Assembly (NCBI GenBank): GCA_033344775.1
Contig: JAWPMT010000004.1
Coordinates: 930,001 to 994,000, forward strand
DNA: 64,000 bases
Source: Cytophagales bacterium
Lineage (GTDB): Bacteria > Bacteroidota > Bacteroidia > Cytophagales > Cyclobacteriaceae
Direction: 5' to 3'
The translations under genes were made by a program, and so were the position numbers. Shown here piece by piece: positions 8,264 through 16,709 of the stretch (the first letter of the stretch is position 1; every line of letters begins with the position of its first letter). The notes under the pieces were generated by a model. That model was not told the DNA's origin, did no database searches, and worked only from the letters and a program-made list of their open reading frames with translations.

Positions 8264-8773
8264 CTACAGATTATTGTAATATTTAATCGTTTCGTTCAAG
8301 GCTTTGAAGTCCAGTTTTCCCTGAAACTCCTTTAAGTGATGAACGATGGCTAAAGCCTTGTTCAAGCGGCTATTGGTGTTTTTCACTTTCGCAACAATGT
8401 ATATGAGGCTGCGTTGTTTTCCTTTTGTCAATGCATGAAAGTGGTCGCTGCCTTCATCGTCCTGATTTAGTAATTCTCTCAATTCATCGGGCATATCCAG
8501 CCCATACTCACTTGTATCTTTTTCTATGACCAACTCCACGCTAGCTCCGGCATATAACCCAAGCTTACCCACCAGCTTCTTATTCGTCATGATGAAATAC
8601 CCCAATGGAGACGGCATCAGTGCAGCCTGGATGGTTTCCTGACCATTAATCGTGCAAATGATCCGGCGATCATTCCCTTCAATGAATTGTTCAGCTACCT
8701 CGTGGGATACAGGCATATGAAACCCCCAAATTGGGCTGTCCTGAAAGTGTTCAATGGTAGTGGAATATTTCAT
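8264..8773 (-). CDS. YdeI/OmdA-like protein (DUF1905 plus YdeI domain)
   Basis: 169 residues, no signal peptide. The first half (FHMPVSHEVAEQF, RRIICTINGQETIQAALM, LVGKLGLYAGASVELVIEKD) matches the small beta-barrel DUF1905 domain, and the second half (LTKGKQRSLIYIVAKVKNTNSRLNKAL) matches the bacteriocin-protection YdeI/OmdA helical domain. The biochemical role of the family is not established. As first gene of the ABC operon it may belong to the envelope stress or export function; that is inference. Confidence 0.75.
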   Translation of the reverse strand: MKYSTTIEHFQDSPIWGFHMPVSHEVAEQFIEGNDRRIICTINGQETIQAALMPSPLGYFIMTNKKLVGKLGLYAGASVELVIEKDTSEYGLDMPDELRELLNQDDEGSDHFHALTKGKQRSLIYIVAKVKNTNSRLNKALAIVHHLKEFQGKLDFKALNETIKYYNNL

Positions 8774-8899
8774 GCGCTTTGAGAGGCCTAAATTAATTAA
8801 TCACCACAAAAATCACCTTTGGTAATCATTATGGATGCATGACATTATTTTTTTGTTACGGCAAGTAAAAATAGGCAGTTCTCCTCCTATTTTCGTGGC

Positions 8900-9934
8900 A
8901 TGAAATCCCTGCCAATTATCCTAATCACTTTACTGCTATTTCAGTGCCAGCCGCCTACTGAAAAGAAGCATACTGCACCAGCAAACCCCAAAAGCTTTAC
9001 GATCGCCTTTGGTTCTTGCAATGATCAAGACCTACCACAGCCCATGTGGGATGAGATCGTCGACGAACAGCCTGATCTTTGGATCTGGTTGGGAGATAAT
9101 ATCTATGGAGATTCCGAGATCGTGGATACGCTGATTGCCAAGTACAATCGGCAAATTGAAAATGAAGGCTATCAAAAATTATTGGCCAATACCCCCATCA
9201 TAGGCACCTGGGACGACCATGACTATGGTAAAAATGATGGTGGAGAAGAATTTTTACCGAAAGAAGAAAGTCAGCAAGCCATGTTTGATTTCCTGGGGGT
9301 AGCCACTGATGACCCGGTTCGTGATAAAGCAGGTGTCTACAGCGCTCATTCTTATACGGTAGGGAGTGCCAAGGTAAAAGTGATCCTATTGGACTCCAGA
9401 TATCACAGAGGTGCTCTTGAAAGAATCGATGAGGTTTACTATCCCAATGAAACAGGCACAGTCCTGGGAGAAGTACAATGGGCTTGGCTGGAAAATGAAT
9501 TGACCAATTCGGACGCGGATATTCATTTAATTGGAAATGGCATTCAGGTGATTTCCATGGAACACCCTTTCGAGAAGTGGCAAAACTTCCCCAACGAACG
9601 TGAACGTCTATTTGAACTCGTTAAGAAGACACAGGCGCCTGGGGTGATCTTCCTTACCGGTGATCGTCACATTGCTGAAGTGTCTGAATTGGATTATGAA
9701 GGTGTCTCCTATTCACTTCGTGACATCACTTCCAGTGGGTTAACGCATTCTTATGAAGCAGCAGGTGCCGAGGTGAATAAGTACCGGATCAGCCCGCTAA
9801 TAGGAATGAAAAACTATGGTGTGCTTACGTTTACTTTACAAGAGTCGAAATTGAAAGTTGACGCTAAGATCAAAGGCTTGAATGATACCACCTTTTTCCA
9901 CAACCCATGGGAATATCCGGTAATTGGTAATTAA
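8900..9934 (+). CDS. PhoD-like alkaline phosphatase/phosphodiesterase lipoprotein
   Basis: 344 residues. Lipoprotein signal peptide with Cys16 (LLLFQC). The metallophosphatase motifs are in order: FGSCNDQ, WLGDNIYGD, GTWDDHDYGKND, IGNGIQV and LTGDRHIAE. These fit the PhoD family, which uses Ca/Fe to split phosphate mono- or diesters outside the cell. It would be anchored on the outer or inner membrane. Its 3' end overlaps the convergent kinase gene by four bases. No PHO-type element is recognised. The exact substrate is unknown. Confidence 0.85.
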   Translation: MKSLPIILITLLLFQCQPPTEKKHTAPANPKSFTIAFGSCNDQDLPQPMWDEIVDEQPDLWIWLGDNIYGDSEIVDTLIAKYNRQIENEGYQKLLANTPIIGTWDDHDYGKNDGGEEFLPKEESQQAMFDFLGVATDDPVRDKAGVYSAHSYTVGSAKVKVILLDSRYHRGALERIDEVYYPNETGTVLGEVQWAWLENELTNSDADIHLIGNGIQVISMEHPFEKWQNFPNERERLFELVKKTQAPGVIFLTGDRHIAEVSELDYEGVSYSLRDITSSGLTHSYEAAGAEVNKYRISPLIGMKNYGVLTFTLQESKLKVDAKIKGLNDTTFFHNPWEYPVIGN

Positions 9935-10980
9935 GCACGGTTAATCATTCGCTTCAGATCAATAAGCTGATCCATGGAAATGGCTGTTTGACGAAGTTGG
10001 GCTTTCGCTCGATGCATGTTCTGATCCGGGTGATTGATTTTGTAATATCTATCTCCCTGTAAAAAATCCGTCAGAAACCTTACCCCCATGATCAATGACA
10101 TGAGCGGGATCGCCAGATGTAGCGTTTCTATTTCTTCTTTGGTCAAACTGTCTCGAGTAGCTTCAAGATACCCCACACTAAAGGCGTGAACCCGGTCCAG
10201 GTCCAATCCTACTAATTGCAAGTCTGCCTCGTCCTCAGGAGCAGTTGCACAAGCTGTTCGGATGGCATCACCCACATCATAATGGACCAACCCTGGCATT
10301 ACGGTATCCAAATCGATAACGCATTGTGCCTTGCCATGCGCATCAAACAAGACATTATTAAGTTTGGTATCATTATGTGTCACTCGAATTGGCATATGAG
10401 GCACAAATTCGAAATCAGAGGATCGCATCAACTTTTGAACAAACGCTATCTCTTGCTCAACTCGGGACTTGATCAATTCATCCGCGACATCTACAGCGGA
10501 TTTAAACTGCTGAAATCGCGAGGACAGGTCGTGAAAGTCAGGAATCGTCTCAACAAGTTTATCAGGCTCTAAACCACTTAAGCGATTTAAAAAATCTCCC
10601 AGCATTCGTCCACCTTCATATACCAGGTTCTCATCGGTCAAAGTATCGTAAGAAATCAATCCTTCTAGAAAGACAAAAACACGCCAGAAGGAACCTCCAT
10701 ATTCGAAATAAGCAGCTCCTTTTTTGGTAGGAACTAATGTCAGATTGATCCTTTCAGGTGATTTTTTTTTCAAAAAATTAGTGACGAGCTGGATGTTATT
10801 CATCATCCCCGTAACATCCTTAAAAACTTCGTGATTTATCTTTTGAAGCAGATAATCTGGAGCTCCTTTGTCTTTATTGATCACATGAAAGGTCTCATGG
10901 ATATGTCCATTACCATGTGATGTGATTTGATTGATTCCCCCTTCGATTTGAAACTGATCGATGACTTCCTGAAGCTCCAT
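9931..10980 (-). CDS. Phosphotransferase of the NahK (N-acetylhexosamine 1-kinase)-like family
   Basis: 349 residues from the ATG at 10980 (a TTG three codons upstream is less likely). It has GHIHETFHV and YLLQKINHEVFKDV at the N-lobe, the catalytic loop THNDTKLNNVLF, the metal-binding DLDTVMPG and DVGDAIR. These resemble N-acetylhexosamine 1-kinase of the APH superfamily, which uses ATP to phosphorylate GlcNAc/GalNAc at C1 in amino-sugar salvage. No amino-sugar genes adjoin it, so the substrate is inferred. Cytoplasmic. It is transcribed alone. Confidence 0.8.
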   Translation of the reverse strand: MELQEVIDQFQIEGGINQITSHGNGHIHETFHVINKDKGAPDYLLQKINHEVFKDVTGMMNNIQLVTNFLKKKSPERINLTLVPTKKGAAYFEYGGSFWRVFVFLEGLISYDTLTDENLVYEGGRMLGDFLNRLSGLEPDKLVETIPDFHDLSSRFQQFKSAVDVADELIKSRVEQEIAFVQKLMRSSDFEFVPHMPIRVTHNDTKLNNVLFDAHGKAQCVIDLDTVMPGLVHYDVGDAIRTACATAPEDEADLQLVGLDLDRVHAFSVGYLEATRDSLTKEEIETLHLAIPLMSLIMGVRFLTDFLQGDRYYKINHPDQNMHRAKAQLRQTAISMDQLIDLKRMINRA

Positions 10981-11035
10981 GCCGCGCAACTTAGAAATTG
11001 CGGGCTAAGCATTCAACTTTAGCCAAAAAAATATT

Positions 11036-11133
11036 CGTCATTCCCAGCCTGTTCCCGGCCGGGAGGGGGGGGGGAATCTCAAGTTCATTTAGCAGTTCAA
11101 ACCTTGAGATTCTGAACTACGTCAGAAATGACG
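11036..11133. repeat. Extragenic palindromic element, copy A
   Basis: Begins CGTCATTCC and ends AAATGACG, with an inner perfect 10-base inverted repeat GAATCTCAAG (11074-11083) / CTTGAGATTC (11103-11112). The parts TCATTTAGCA and TGAACTACGTCAG recur in copy B at 51187-51268. A run of ten G lies at 11065-11074. It occupies the gap between the kinase and the DUF4097-like operon. Confidence 0.75.
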
Positions 11134-11199
11134 TCAACACTAAAATTGATAGCCATAGAGTCAAAGAAAGATGAATTAATATCCGAAGTTTTAAGACTT

Positions 11200-12246
11200 T
11201 CACTGTGTTAACCTGAGATCTCCGTAAGTTGAAGTAATACGAATTCGCTTGGAAGCATGGCCTCCTCCGATTTTGGCTTCGTACGATTCTTTGTTTTGTT
11301 CTTTAGAATGAAGACTGTAATCAATATCTACCCCCAATGCCTTCATGGTCGCATATTGAAAGTCCGCTTGAAAGTCAGCTTTTAGCCCGTCATCCAGATC
11401 GATGCGATAACTACCGTAGTTTCCTTCAATATCGATGAATTCAAAATTTTCTGATACGTTATCAATGCTAAAATCTGAAGCGTGCCTGGCGAACATGTCC
11501 AGTGACTTCTCTAGCGATTCAATCACAAAATCAGTGTGTTGAATATTCACATCCATCTCTCCGACCGTGCCAAATTCAACCTCACCATGACGACTTCTCA
11601 TATCAATGATTGATACACTTCCAATCTCTATTTCGGAATGTTGTTGATCCAATACAATGTCCTCTGCTTCATCCAGCGAGAACGAATTGACATGTTTCAG
11701 CACAATTTGCCCTTTTCCAAATCCTTTAATGTCCGCATTGACGAAAGCAAGTTTTAACTCACCCCCTGCAGCCAACTTCCCAGCTTTAAGGTCACCGTAA
11801 CTTAAATCAACATCCACTTCACCCGAACGGTCATCCATATAGATGTCACCGTGTTCATTTTTAACATCCAGTTTATTCTCCCCTGGCAATTTAACGGTAT
11901 AATTGACTTCAAAATCTTCATAGGAGCGAGTATTGACATCCAAATTGGTTCGCATGTAAATACCGTCACTCTGCTCATCAAACTCCACACTGATGTCATC
12001 CAGTAATTGCTGCAACCTGCTGTCAGACCTACTTTCCACAGAAACTTCTATCTCCACAGCAACATTTGACTCATCCCAGGTGGTCACATGCACCTGACCA
12101 AAGGAATTCTTTATGCTGATGATATCATTTTTATCCACCTCAAAGGTCTTATTGATGGTCTTGCTCTTCTCCCCACGGCTTGTATCAGCAGAGGTGTAAG
12201 CCATAAATATTAGCGCACAACTAAATAGAAGCAGCTTCCTCATCAT
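11200..12246 (-). CDS. DUF4097-like secreted beta-helix protein
   Basis: 348 residues. Signal peptide MMRKLLLFSCALIFMAYTSA, then about 320 residues of short beta repeats (IKNSFGQVHVTTWDE, VKNEHGDIYMDD, IDMRSRHGEVEFGT, ITSTYGDLRLTQ), the pattern of DUF4097/putative-adhesin beta-helices. It is the last gene of a sigma, anti-sigma operon, overlapping the anti-sigma gene by 26 bases. Bacteroidota often couple such proteins to an ECF sigma; the function is unknown, perhaps envelope stress sensing. Predicted periplasmic or outer-surface location. Confidence 0.75.
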   Translation of the reverse strand: MMRKLLLFSCALIFMAYTSADTSRGEKSKTINKTFEVDKNDIISIKNSFGQVHVTTWDESNVAVEIEVSVESRSDSRLQQLLDDISVEFDEQSDGIYMRTNLDVNTRSYEDFEVNYTVKLPGENKLDVKNEHGDIYMDDRSGEVDVDLSYGDLKAGKLAAGGELKLAFVNADIKGFGKGQIVLKHVNSFSLDEAEDIVLDQQHSEIEIGSVSIIDMRSRHGEVEFGTVGEMDVNIQHTDFVIESLEKSLDMFARHASDFSIDNVSENFEFIDIEGNYGSYRIDLDDGLKADFQADFQYATMKALGVDIDYSLHSKEQNKESYEAKIGGGHASKRIRITSTYGDLRLTQ

Positions 12247-12748
12247 GATAATCGTTAATTCTTTCTAAAATTTCTATTTGTCGATCCAGCACACGCATTC
12301 TTAATTGCAAATTGGAAATCATGGCATCAACCAATTTTTGATCACCGCTTTTAATTTCAAAAGTAGACTTCAATTCCAGGTATAGATCATGTAACTCATT
12401 GATATCATCCAGGAATTCACGATGCAAATCCCCTTGAATATCGTACGCGCCAATCTGCTCCTTGCGTTCAGCGATCAATTGACTGTAGAATTGTTCCGCC
12501 TCAACAAACTCCACTGATAAAGTAGTCGCAACGGACAATTGTTGGTCGGGTTGATCGATCCGGTCTACCATCAACACAATGGTTGAGACCAGGAAGAGCA
12601 TCGCTGCTACCTTCCAGTACGACCACCACGAATTCTTTTGATCTTCTGGCAAGTCTTGCTCGATACGATCCCATAGACCTTCCGAAGGTGCTTCTGCATC
12701 GAAGGCTCCCTGATGTTGATTGATGAACTTTTCTAATTTGTCACCCAT
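12221..12748 (-). CDS. Membrane-bound anti-sigma factor-like protein
   Basis: 175 residues. A cytoplasmic N-terminal part (LEKFINQHQGAFD, LWDRIEQDLP), one membrane segment at about 46-62 (VAAMLFLVSTIVLMV), and a mostly helical periplasmic part (QFYSQLIAERKEQIG to ILERINDY). The gene overlaps the sigma factor gene by eight bases, as for anti-sigma factors that hold their cognate sigma at the membrane. No zinc HxxxCxxC motif is seen, so it is not a zinc-binding type. Assigned mostly by context. Confidence 0.7.
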   Translation of the reverse strand: MGDKLEKFINQHQGAFDAEAPSEGLWDRIEQDLPEDQKNSWWSYWKVAAMLFLVSTIVLMVDRIDQPDQQLSVATTLSVEFVEAEQFYSQLIAERKEQIGAYDIQGDLHREFLDDINELHDLYLELKSTFEIKSGDQKLVDAMISNLQLRMRVLDRQIEILERINDYHDEEAASI

Positions 12749-13292
12749 AATTCAATACTTTTCCCAGGATGTCCCTGAGCTTTTTCTTGGCCCGGTTGTA
12801 CTGGGACTTGGAAGTCGATTCTGTGATCTCCAGTACGGTTGCAATTTCTTTATGATCAAATCCTTCTAACAGATACATCGTCAACACGGTTCTGAATCCC
12901 GTCGGCAATTCCGCAATGGCCTGCCTGACTAATTCCAGGTTCAAATCAGGCCCATCATCCTCATTCCACTCAAAGTAAAATTCTCCTTCGGACTCTGTAA
13001 GCAATTGTGTCTCTTTTCGTTGCTTGGTCCGGCTGATGGACTTATTCACCACGATCCGTTTCAGCCAGGCCCCAAAAGGCGCATCTTCCCGGTATTTATC
13101 CAGGTTTCTAAACGCACTCACAAATGCATCCTGCAAAATATCTTCTGCTTCTTCACGACTACCCAAAATTCTCAAGGCCGTGTTGAACATGGCTTTATTG
13201 TACAGTTGATAGATACGATATTGTGCCACGCGATCATTATCACGACACTTATCGATCAATTCCTGGTGAATATTCAACGTACTAGTAGCCAA
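12741..13292 (-). CDS. ECF RNA polymerase sigma factor
   Basis: 183 residues. Region 2 (ILGSREEAEDILQDAFVSAFRNL, FGAWLKRIVVNKSI) and region 4 (ELPTGFRTVLTMYLLEGFDHKEIATVL, STSKSQYNRAKKKL) are complete. Start is a TTG at 13292; no in-frame ATG is available close by. It heads the operon with its anti-sigma factor and the DUF4097-like protein, and should direct polymerase to a small envelope-related regulon. No autoregulated promoter is recognised. Confidence 0.88.
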   Translation of the reverse strand: MATSTLNIHQELIDKCRDNDRVAQYRIYQLYNKAMFNTALRILGSREEAEDILQDAFVSAFRNLDKYREDAPFGAWLKRIVVNKSISRTKQRKETQLLTESEGEFYFEWNEDDGPDLNLELVRQAIAELPTGFRTVLTMYLLEGFDHKEIATVLEITESTSKSQYNRAKKKLRDILGKVLNYG

Positions 13293-13405
13293 TTTCCTGT
13301 CAAATTCTTTTAAAAGACATATTAATCACGGCGCGGTTGCATAATGTATTCAATATCTTTTTAATCTTGGGTATGGAGAATGCTTTTATGATTGTCTTAT
13401 AGGGG

Positions 13406-14050
13406 ATGAAACAGTTTTCAATACTTTGGATATTGCTGTTGGCCTCGTTCATCAGCCTGGCACAGGAAACAGACACCTTACAAACAGAAACGGAAGTTAA
13501 AGAAGGATTTTGGTACGATATAACGTCACTCTACGTCGGAGTTGGTGTAGAAGCTGCCCCCACGACTGATGGCACTGAGCCATCTGTTCAGCTCCAATTG
13601 GGCGCAGAGTATAAGAAGTTTCATGTGGGCTTCACCATGCTCGATTATGTAGGAGAATACCAACAGCGACTGATCTTCCCCAATCAATTCGACATGCTGT
13701 ATCGCCATGGCGGTGTTTACATCGGTCGCGACATCTGGCGTACCAACCTCATTCATATCAATGCTTTGCTACAATGGTCTCATGGCGATGTGGTATGGCA
13801 AAGGAACAGTACCGGTGAAGATGTATTTCGGGACAAAATGACTATCTGGCAACCTACCCTGCAATTAGAACTCAATCCCGAATTGCTGATCGCTGGATAT
13901 GTCAATGTCGGGTACCGGCAAGTCAATGGCCTGGAATTACCAAGAATTACCTCAGACGACTTTTCGGGACTCGTAATACAGTTTGGTGTACGTCTGGGTC
14001 TTTTTAGAAAAACAAAAACAGTGAGCTCCGAGGATGAAGAAGGCAATTAA
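13406..14050 (+). CDS. Predicted outer membrane beta-barrel protein
   Basis: 214 residues with a signal peptide (MKQFSILWILLLASFISLAQ). The rest alternates polar and hydrophobic residues with Gly/Tyr/Trp-rich strands (FWYDITSLYVGVGVEA, PSVQLQLGAEYKKFHVGF, VIQFGVRLGLF), as in small outer membrane barrels. No named family is recognised. A TAATCTTG element (13362-13369, one mismatch to TAnnTTTG) with a TTG at 13337-13339 may be its promoter. The last 17 bases overlap the serine hydrolase-like gene, so they are co-transcribed. Confidence 0.65.
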   Translation: MKQFSILWILLLASFISLAQETDTLQTETEVKEGFWYDITSLYVGVGVEAAPTTDGTEPSVQLQLGAEYKKFHVGFTMLDYVGEYQQRLIFPNQFDMLYRHGGVYIGRDIWRTNLIHINALLQWSHGDVVWQRNSTGEDVFRDKMTIWQPTLQLELNPELLIAGYVNVGYRQVNGLELPRITSDDFSGLVIQFGVRLGLFRKTKTVSSEDEEGN

Positions 14051-15116
14051 TCTAATCGTGATCGCACTGCTATTCAGCAGTTGCTTTGTAGGAGAAGAAA
14101 CGCCACCGGATCAGGACATCTGGGAATATGCTTTGCCTTCAGAAGTAGGCATGAGCGACGATCTATTGATCAATCTAGATACTATTACTTCTTTCGGCAC
14201 ATTCGAACCTATTCGGTCCATGATCATCGTCAAGGATGACAAACTCGTCTTTGAAAATTATTATGTGGGCGATGACCGTAATTCAGGAAGAAGCTTATTG
14301 CGGAGTTCTCCGATCATTACCATCCTCGCCATCGGCATTGCGTTTGATGAAGGATGGATCCCTAGACTGGACATTCCTATCCAAAGTGTATTGGGTGATG
14401 AGTATGATGACATATTCGCAGCTAATGCGCTAAAAACCGGAATTACAATTGAAAACCTATTGACTCATAGAAGCGGTTTTTCGTGGAATGAAAACATCAC
14501 TTCCCTTCAAAACTTCAACAATGACCTAAATCTTATTCTTAGTGAGAATGACATGGTCCGTTTCGTTCTCGAAAAAGACATGGAAGCCAATCCTGGGGTT
14601 CGATTCAATTACAATTCTGGTTCAGCCATCATTCTGGCCAAAATTGTAGAAGAGGTTTCAGGACAGCCCTTTACGGAATTTGTCGAGGAACGTATTTTCC
14701 AGCCACTGGGCATCACCGATTACCTCCTGACAACCGATCCGACTGGAAATGTGAATGCAGCCACCGGACTTAGCTTAAGAAACATTGACTTAACGAAAAT
14801 TGGGTACCTGTACCTAAAAGAAGGTCTCTGGCAAAATGAAAGGATCGTATCCAGCCAATGGATAGAGACGGTGAGTTCACCACAATCTGTCATTACCAAC
14901 AACGTGAACTACGGCTATTTCTGGCAGGTGTTTTCGGATAATATCACTTTTATCCCCTTATTACAGCCTAATGACACTTATTTCTTCTCTCAACACATTT
15001 ATATCAATCCATCTCAAAACCTTCTTATTACCTTTAGCACCGAAAACATTGCATTGAATATCATTAGCAATCCGATGTTCCTCTACGGTGAAATCGTGAG
15101 GACACTGGTGCCATAA
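14034..15116 (+). CDS. Serine hydrolase (class C beta-lactamase fold) lipoprotein, probably catalytically dead
   Basis: 360 residues; lipoprotein with Cys17 (LLFSSC). The fold's landmarks are visible: MIIVKDDKLVFENYYVG, GIAFDEGWIPRLDIPI, LLTHRSGFSWNE, the tyrosine motif FNYNSGSAIILAKIVEEVSG, EERIFQPLGITDY. The catalytic Ser-x-x-Lys should lie just before GIAFDEG but the sequence is LLRSSPIITILAIG, with no lysine. So it probably binds but does not hydrolyse, or has another role. It follows the outer membrane protein and ends five bases before an ECF sigma gene, which suggests a link to that signalling system. Confidence 0.82.
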   Translation: MKKAINLIVIALLFSSCFVGEETPPDQDIWEYALPSEVGMSDDLLINLDTITSFGTFEPIRSMIIVKDDKLVFENYYVGDDRNSGRSLLRSSPIITILAIGIAFDEGWIPRLDIPIQSVLGDEYDDIFAANALKTGITIENLLTHRSGFSWNENITSLQNFNNDLNLILSENDMVRFVLEKDMEANPGVRFNYNSGSAIILAKIVEEVSGQPFTEFVEERIFQPLGITDYLLTTDPTGNVNAATGLSLRNIDLTKIGYLYLKEGLWQNERIVSSQWIETVSSPQSVITNNVNYGYFWQVFSDNITFIPLLQPNDTYFFSQHIYINPSQNLLITFSTENIALNIISNPMFLYGEIVRTLVP

Positions 15117-15121
15117 AGTAT

Positions 15122-15682
15122 ATGTCTGAACAAGACCTGATTGACTTTCAGCAAATCAAAAACGGGGATTTACGGGTTTACGAAAACTTCTTTCGGAAAA
15201 ACTACGCGGAAATCGTTCGGTATGCTCACAAGTTTGTACGTGATAAACTCATTGCGGAAGAAATAGCGCAAGAAGTGTTCATGTACCTCTGGGAAAAGCG
15301 TGAAGTCATCAATGTTCAGAGTTCGCTGAAGAGCTATCTCTATTCTGCAACAAAAAACCGATCCATTAACTACTTAAAACTGGAATTGCCAAAAATTCAG
15401 GCACAAATGGATATCGGAGAATTTGAGATCGGAATCCATTCTGAGTATGTAGAAAAGGACCGTAGCCAATACATTGAAAAAGCGGTGAAGGCCGCGATCG
15501 ATGATCTTCCTAAAAAATGCAGGGAGATTTTCGTGCTCAGCCGAAATGCCGGATTGACTTACGATGAAATTGCCGAGGACATGGACCTCTCTAAAAAAAC
15601 TGTGGAGAATCAAATGGGGATCGCCCTTAAGAAATTACGAGAGTCTCTGAGGCCCGTGATGGAAATATTGAAAAAAAGTTGA
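15122..15682 (+). CDS. ECF sigma factor (FecI-like)
   Basis: 186 residues. Region 2 (YAHKFVRDKLIAEEIAQEVFMYLWEKR, SSLKSYLYSATKNRSINYLK) and region 4 (LPKKCREIFVLSRNAGLTYDEIAEDM, KTVENQMGIALKKL) match the Bacteroidetes FecI-type sigma factors. The gene is followed by FecR, a TonB receptor and a DUF4249 lipoprotein, the usual cell-surface signalling set, in which substrate binding at the receptor frees the sigma factor. Starts five bases after the serine hydrolase-like gene. Confidence 0.9.
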   Translation: MSEQDLIDFQQIKNGDLRVYENFFRKNYAEIVRYAHKFVRDKLIAEEIAQEVFMYLWEKREVINVQSSLKSYLYSATKNRSINYLKLELPKIQAQMDIGEFEIGIHSEYVEKDRSQYIEKAVKAAIDDLPKKCREIFVLSRNAGLTYDEIAEDMDLSKKTVENQMGIALKKLRESLRPVMEILKKS

Positions 15683-15738
15683 AAAAAGTGAAACATTTTT
15701 TAGGGGTGCCTTCCAATTGAATTGACCTGTCTGTAGTA

Positions 15739-16665
15739 ATGGACCACCAAATCCTTCAAACATATAATCAAAAGCACTACCAGGAGGAATCCTCGGAAGC
15801 GGTAGATCAGGAAATTCTGGATATCTACGAATTGACACAACCTGTTGATTTAGAGGATATTGATGTGGATCAGGCCTGGTCTAAATTCTCCTCACAAGTA
15901 GCCGAAAAAGAAACGCCTACCAGGCTGATCAACTGGCAACCATTGATGAAAGTAGCTGCTGCGGTCATTTTTGCTTTTGGTATTGGGTTGTTCACTTACA
16001 ATTTTCTGGGTAGCGAACACGTTTCCGATCAATTGGCAATGATTGAGGTGAAAGCTGATGCTGCCAGACAACAAGTCATTTTACCAGACGGAACCCAGGT
16101 TTTCCTAAATGAGGGAAGTATTCTTTCTTATCCTGAAGCATTTGGCTCTGAAAGAAAAATTCATTTTAGTGGTGAAGGCTATTTTGAAGTAGCCAAGGAT
16201 GGTAAGCGATTCATCATCGACGCTCCTCAAACGCAGGTAGAAGTTTTAGGTACCGCATTCAATCTGAACACATCAGACAAAATTTCCACAACCGTAACCG
16301 TAACCGAAGGGATCGTAGCGTTTTCTGCTCAAGATCAACAAACGAAAGTCACTGCTGGTCAGGAAGGGGTCTTTACAAAAGCGTCCAGTTCGATTTCCCT
16401 GAATCAAAATCCAGACGTGAATGCCATGTCATGGAAAACAGGCAAATTCGTTTTCAAGAACACCGAATTATCGAAAGTCGTAACCTACTTGAATGGTTAC
16501 TACAAGCATGAGATCAAAATTGATGATCAAATGTCCTCTTGTACAGTAACCGGAACCTTCGATAAGCTTCCTTTGGAAGAAGTACTGCAAGAGATTTCTA
16601 TCATTCTTTCCGCAGAAGTAACAAATAAGGGAGAATCCTTCCAGATTTCTGGGGAGGGTTGTTGA
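15739..16665 (+). CDS. FecR-like anti-sigma factor
   Basis: 308 residues. A short cytoplasmic N-terminus, one membrane segment at about 75-92 (VAAAVIFAFGIGLFTYNF), then the FecR domain (VILPDGTQVFLNEGSILSYPEAFG, KIHFSGEGYFEVAKD, VEVLGTAFNLNT) and a C-terminal STN-like part (VVTYLNGYYKHEIKID). It should hold the preceding sigma factor and relay the signal from the downstream TonB receptor. The 56-base gap to the sigma gene contains a T-run followed by AGGGGTGCC, typical of Bacteroidota FecI/FecR spacers. Confidence 0.9.
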   Translation: MDHQILQTYNQKHYQEESSEAVDQEILDIYELTQPVDLEDIDVDQAWSKFSSQVAEKETPTRLINWQPLMKVAAAVIFAFGIGLFTYNFLGSEHVSDQLAMIEVKADAARQQVILPDGTQVFLNEGSILSYPEAFGSERKIHFSGEGYFEVAKDGKRFIIDAPQTQVEVLGTAFNLNTSDKISTTVTVTEGIVAFSAQDQQTKVTAGQEGVFTKASSSISLNQNPDVNAMSWKTGKFVFKNTELSKVVTYLNGYYKHEIKIDDQMSSCTVTGTFDKLPLEEVLQEISIILSAEVTNKGESFQISGEGC

Positions 16666-16673
16666 CATCCTTT

Positions 16674-16706
16674 TAATTTTGCGCTCGTTTGATTCTGGAA
16701 ACGAGC
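16674..16706 (+). promoter_or_regulatory. Promoter -7 element and leader hairpin of the STN-TonB receptor
   Basis: TAATTTTG (16674-16681) matches the -7 consensus. It is followed directly by GCTCGTTT (16683-16690), an eight-base loop, and AAACGAGC (16699-16706), a perfect eight-base stem that ends three bases before the ATG at 16710. The hairpin would cover the ribosome entry region. Confidence 0.5.
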
Positions 16707-16709
16707 TGA

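Noticed and set aside
14034-15116. Active beta-lactamase
   Set aside because: The SxxK lysine is missing at the expected position.
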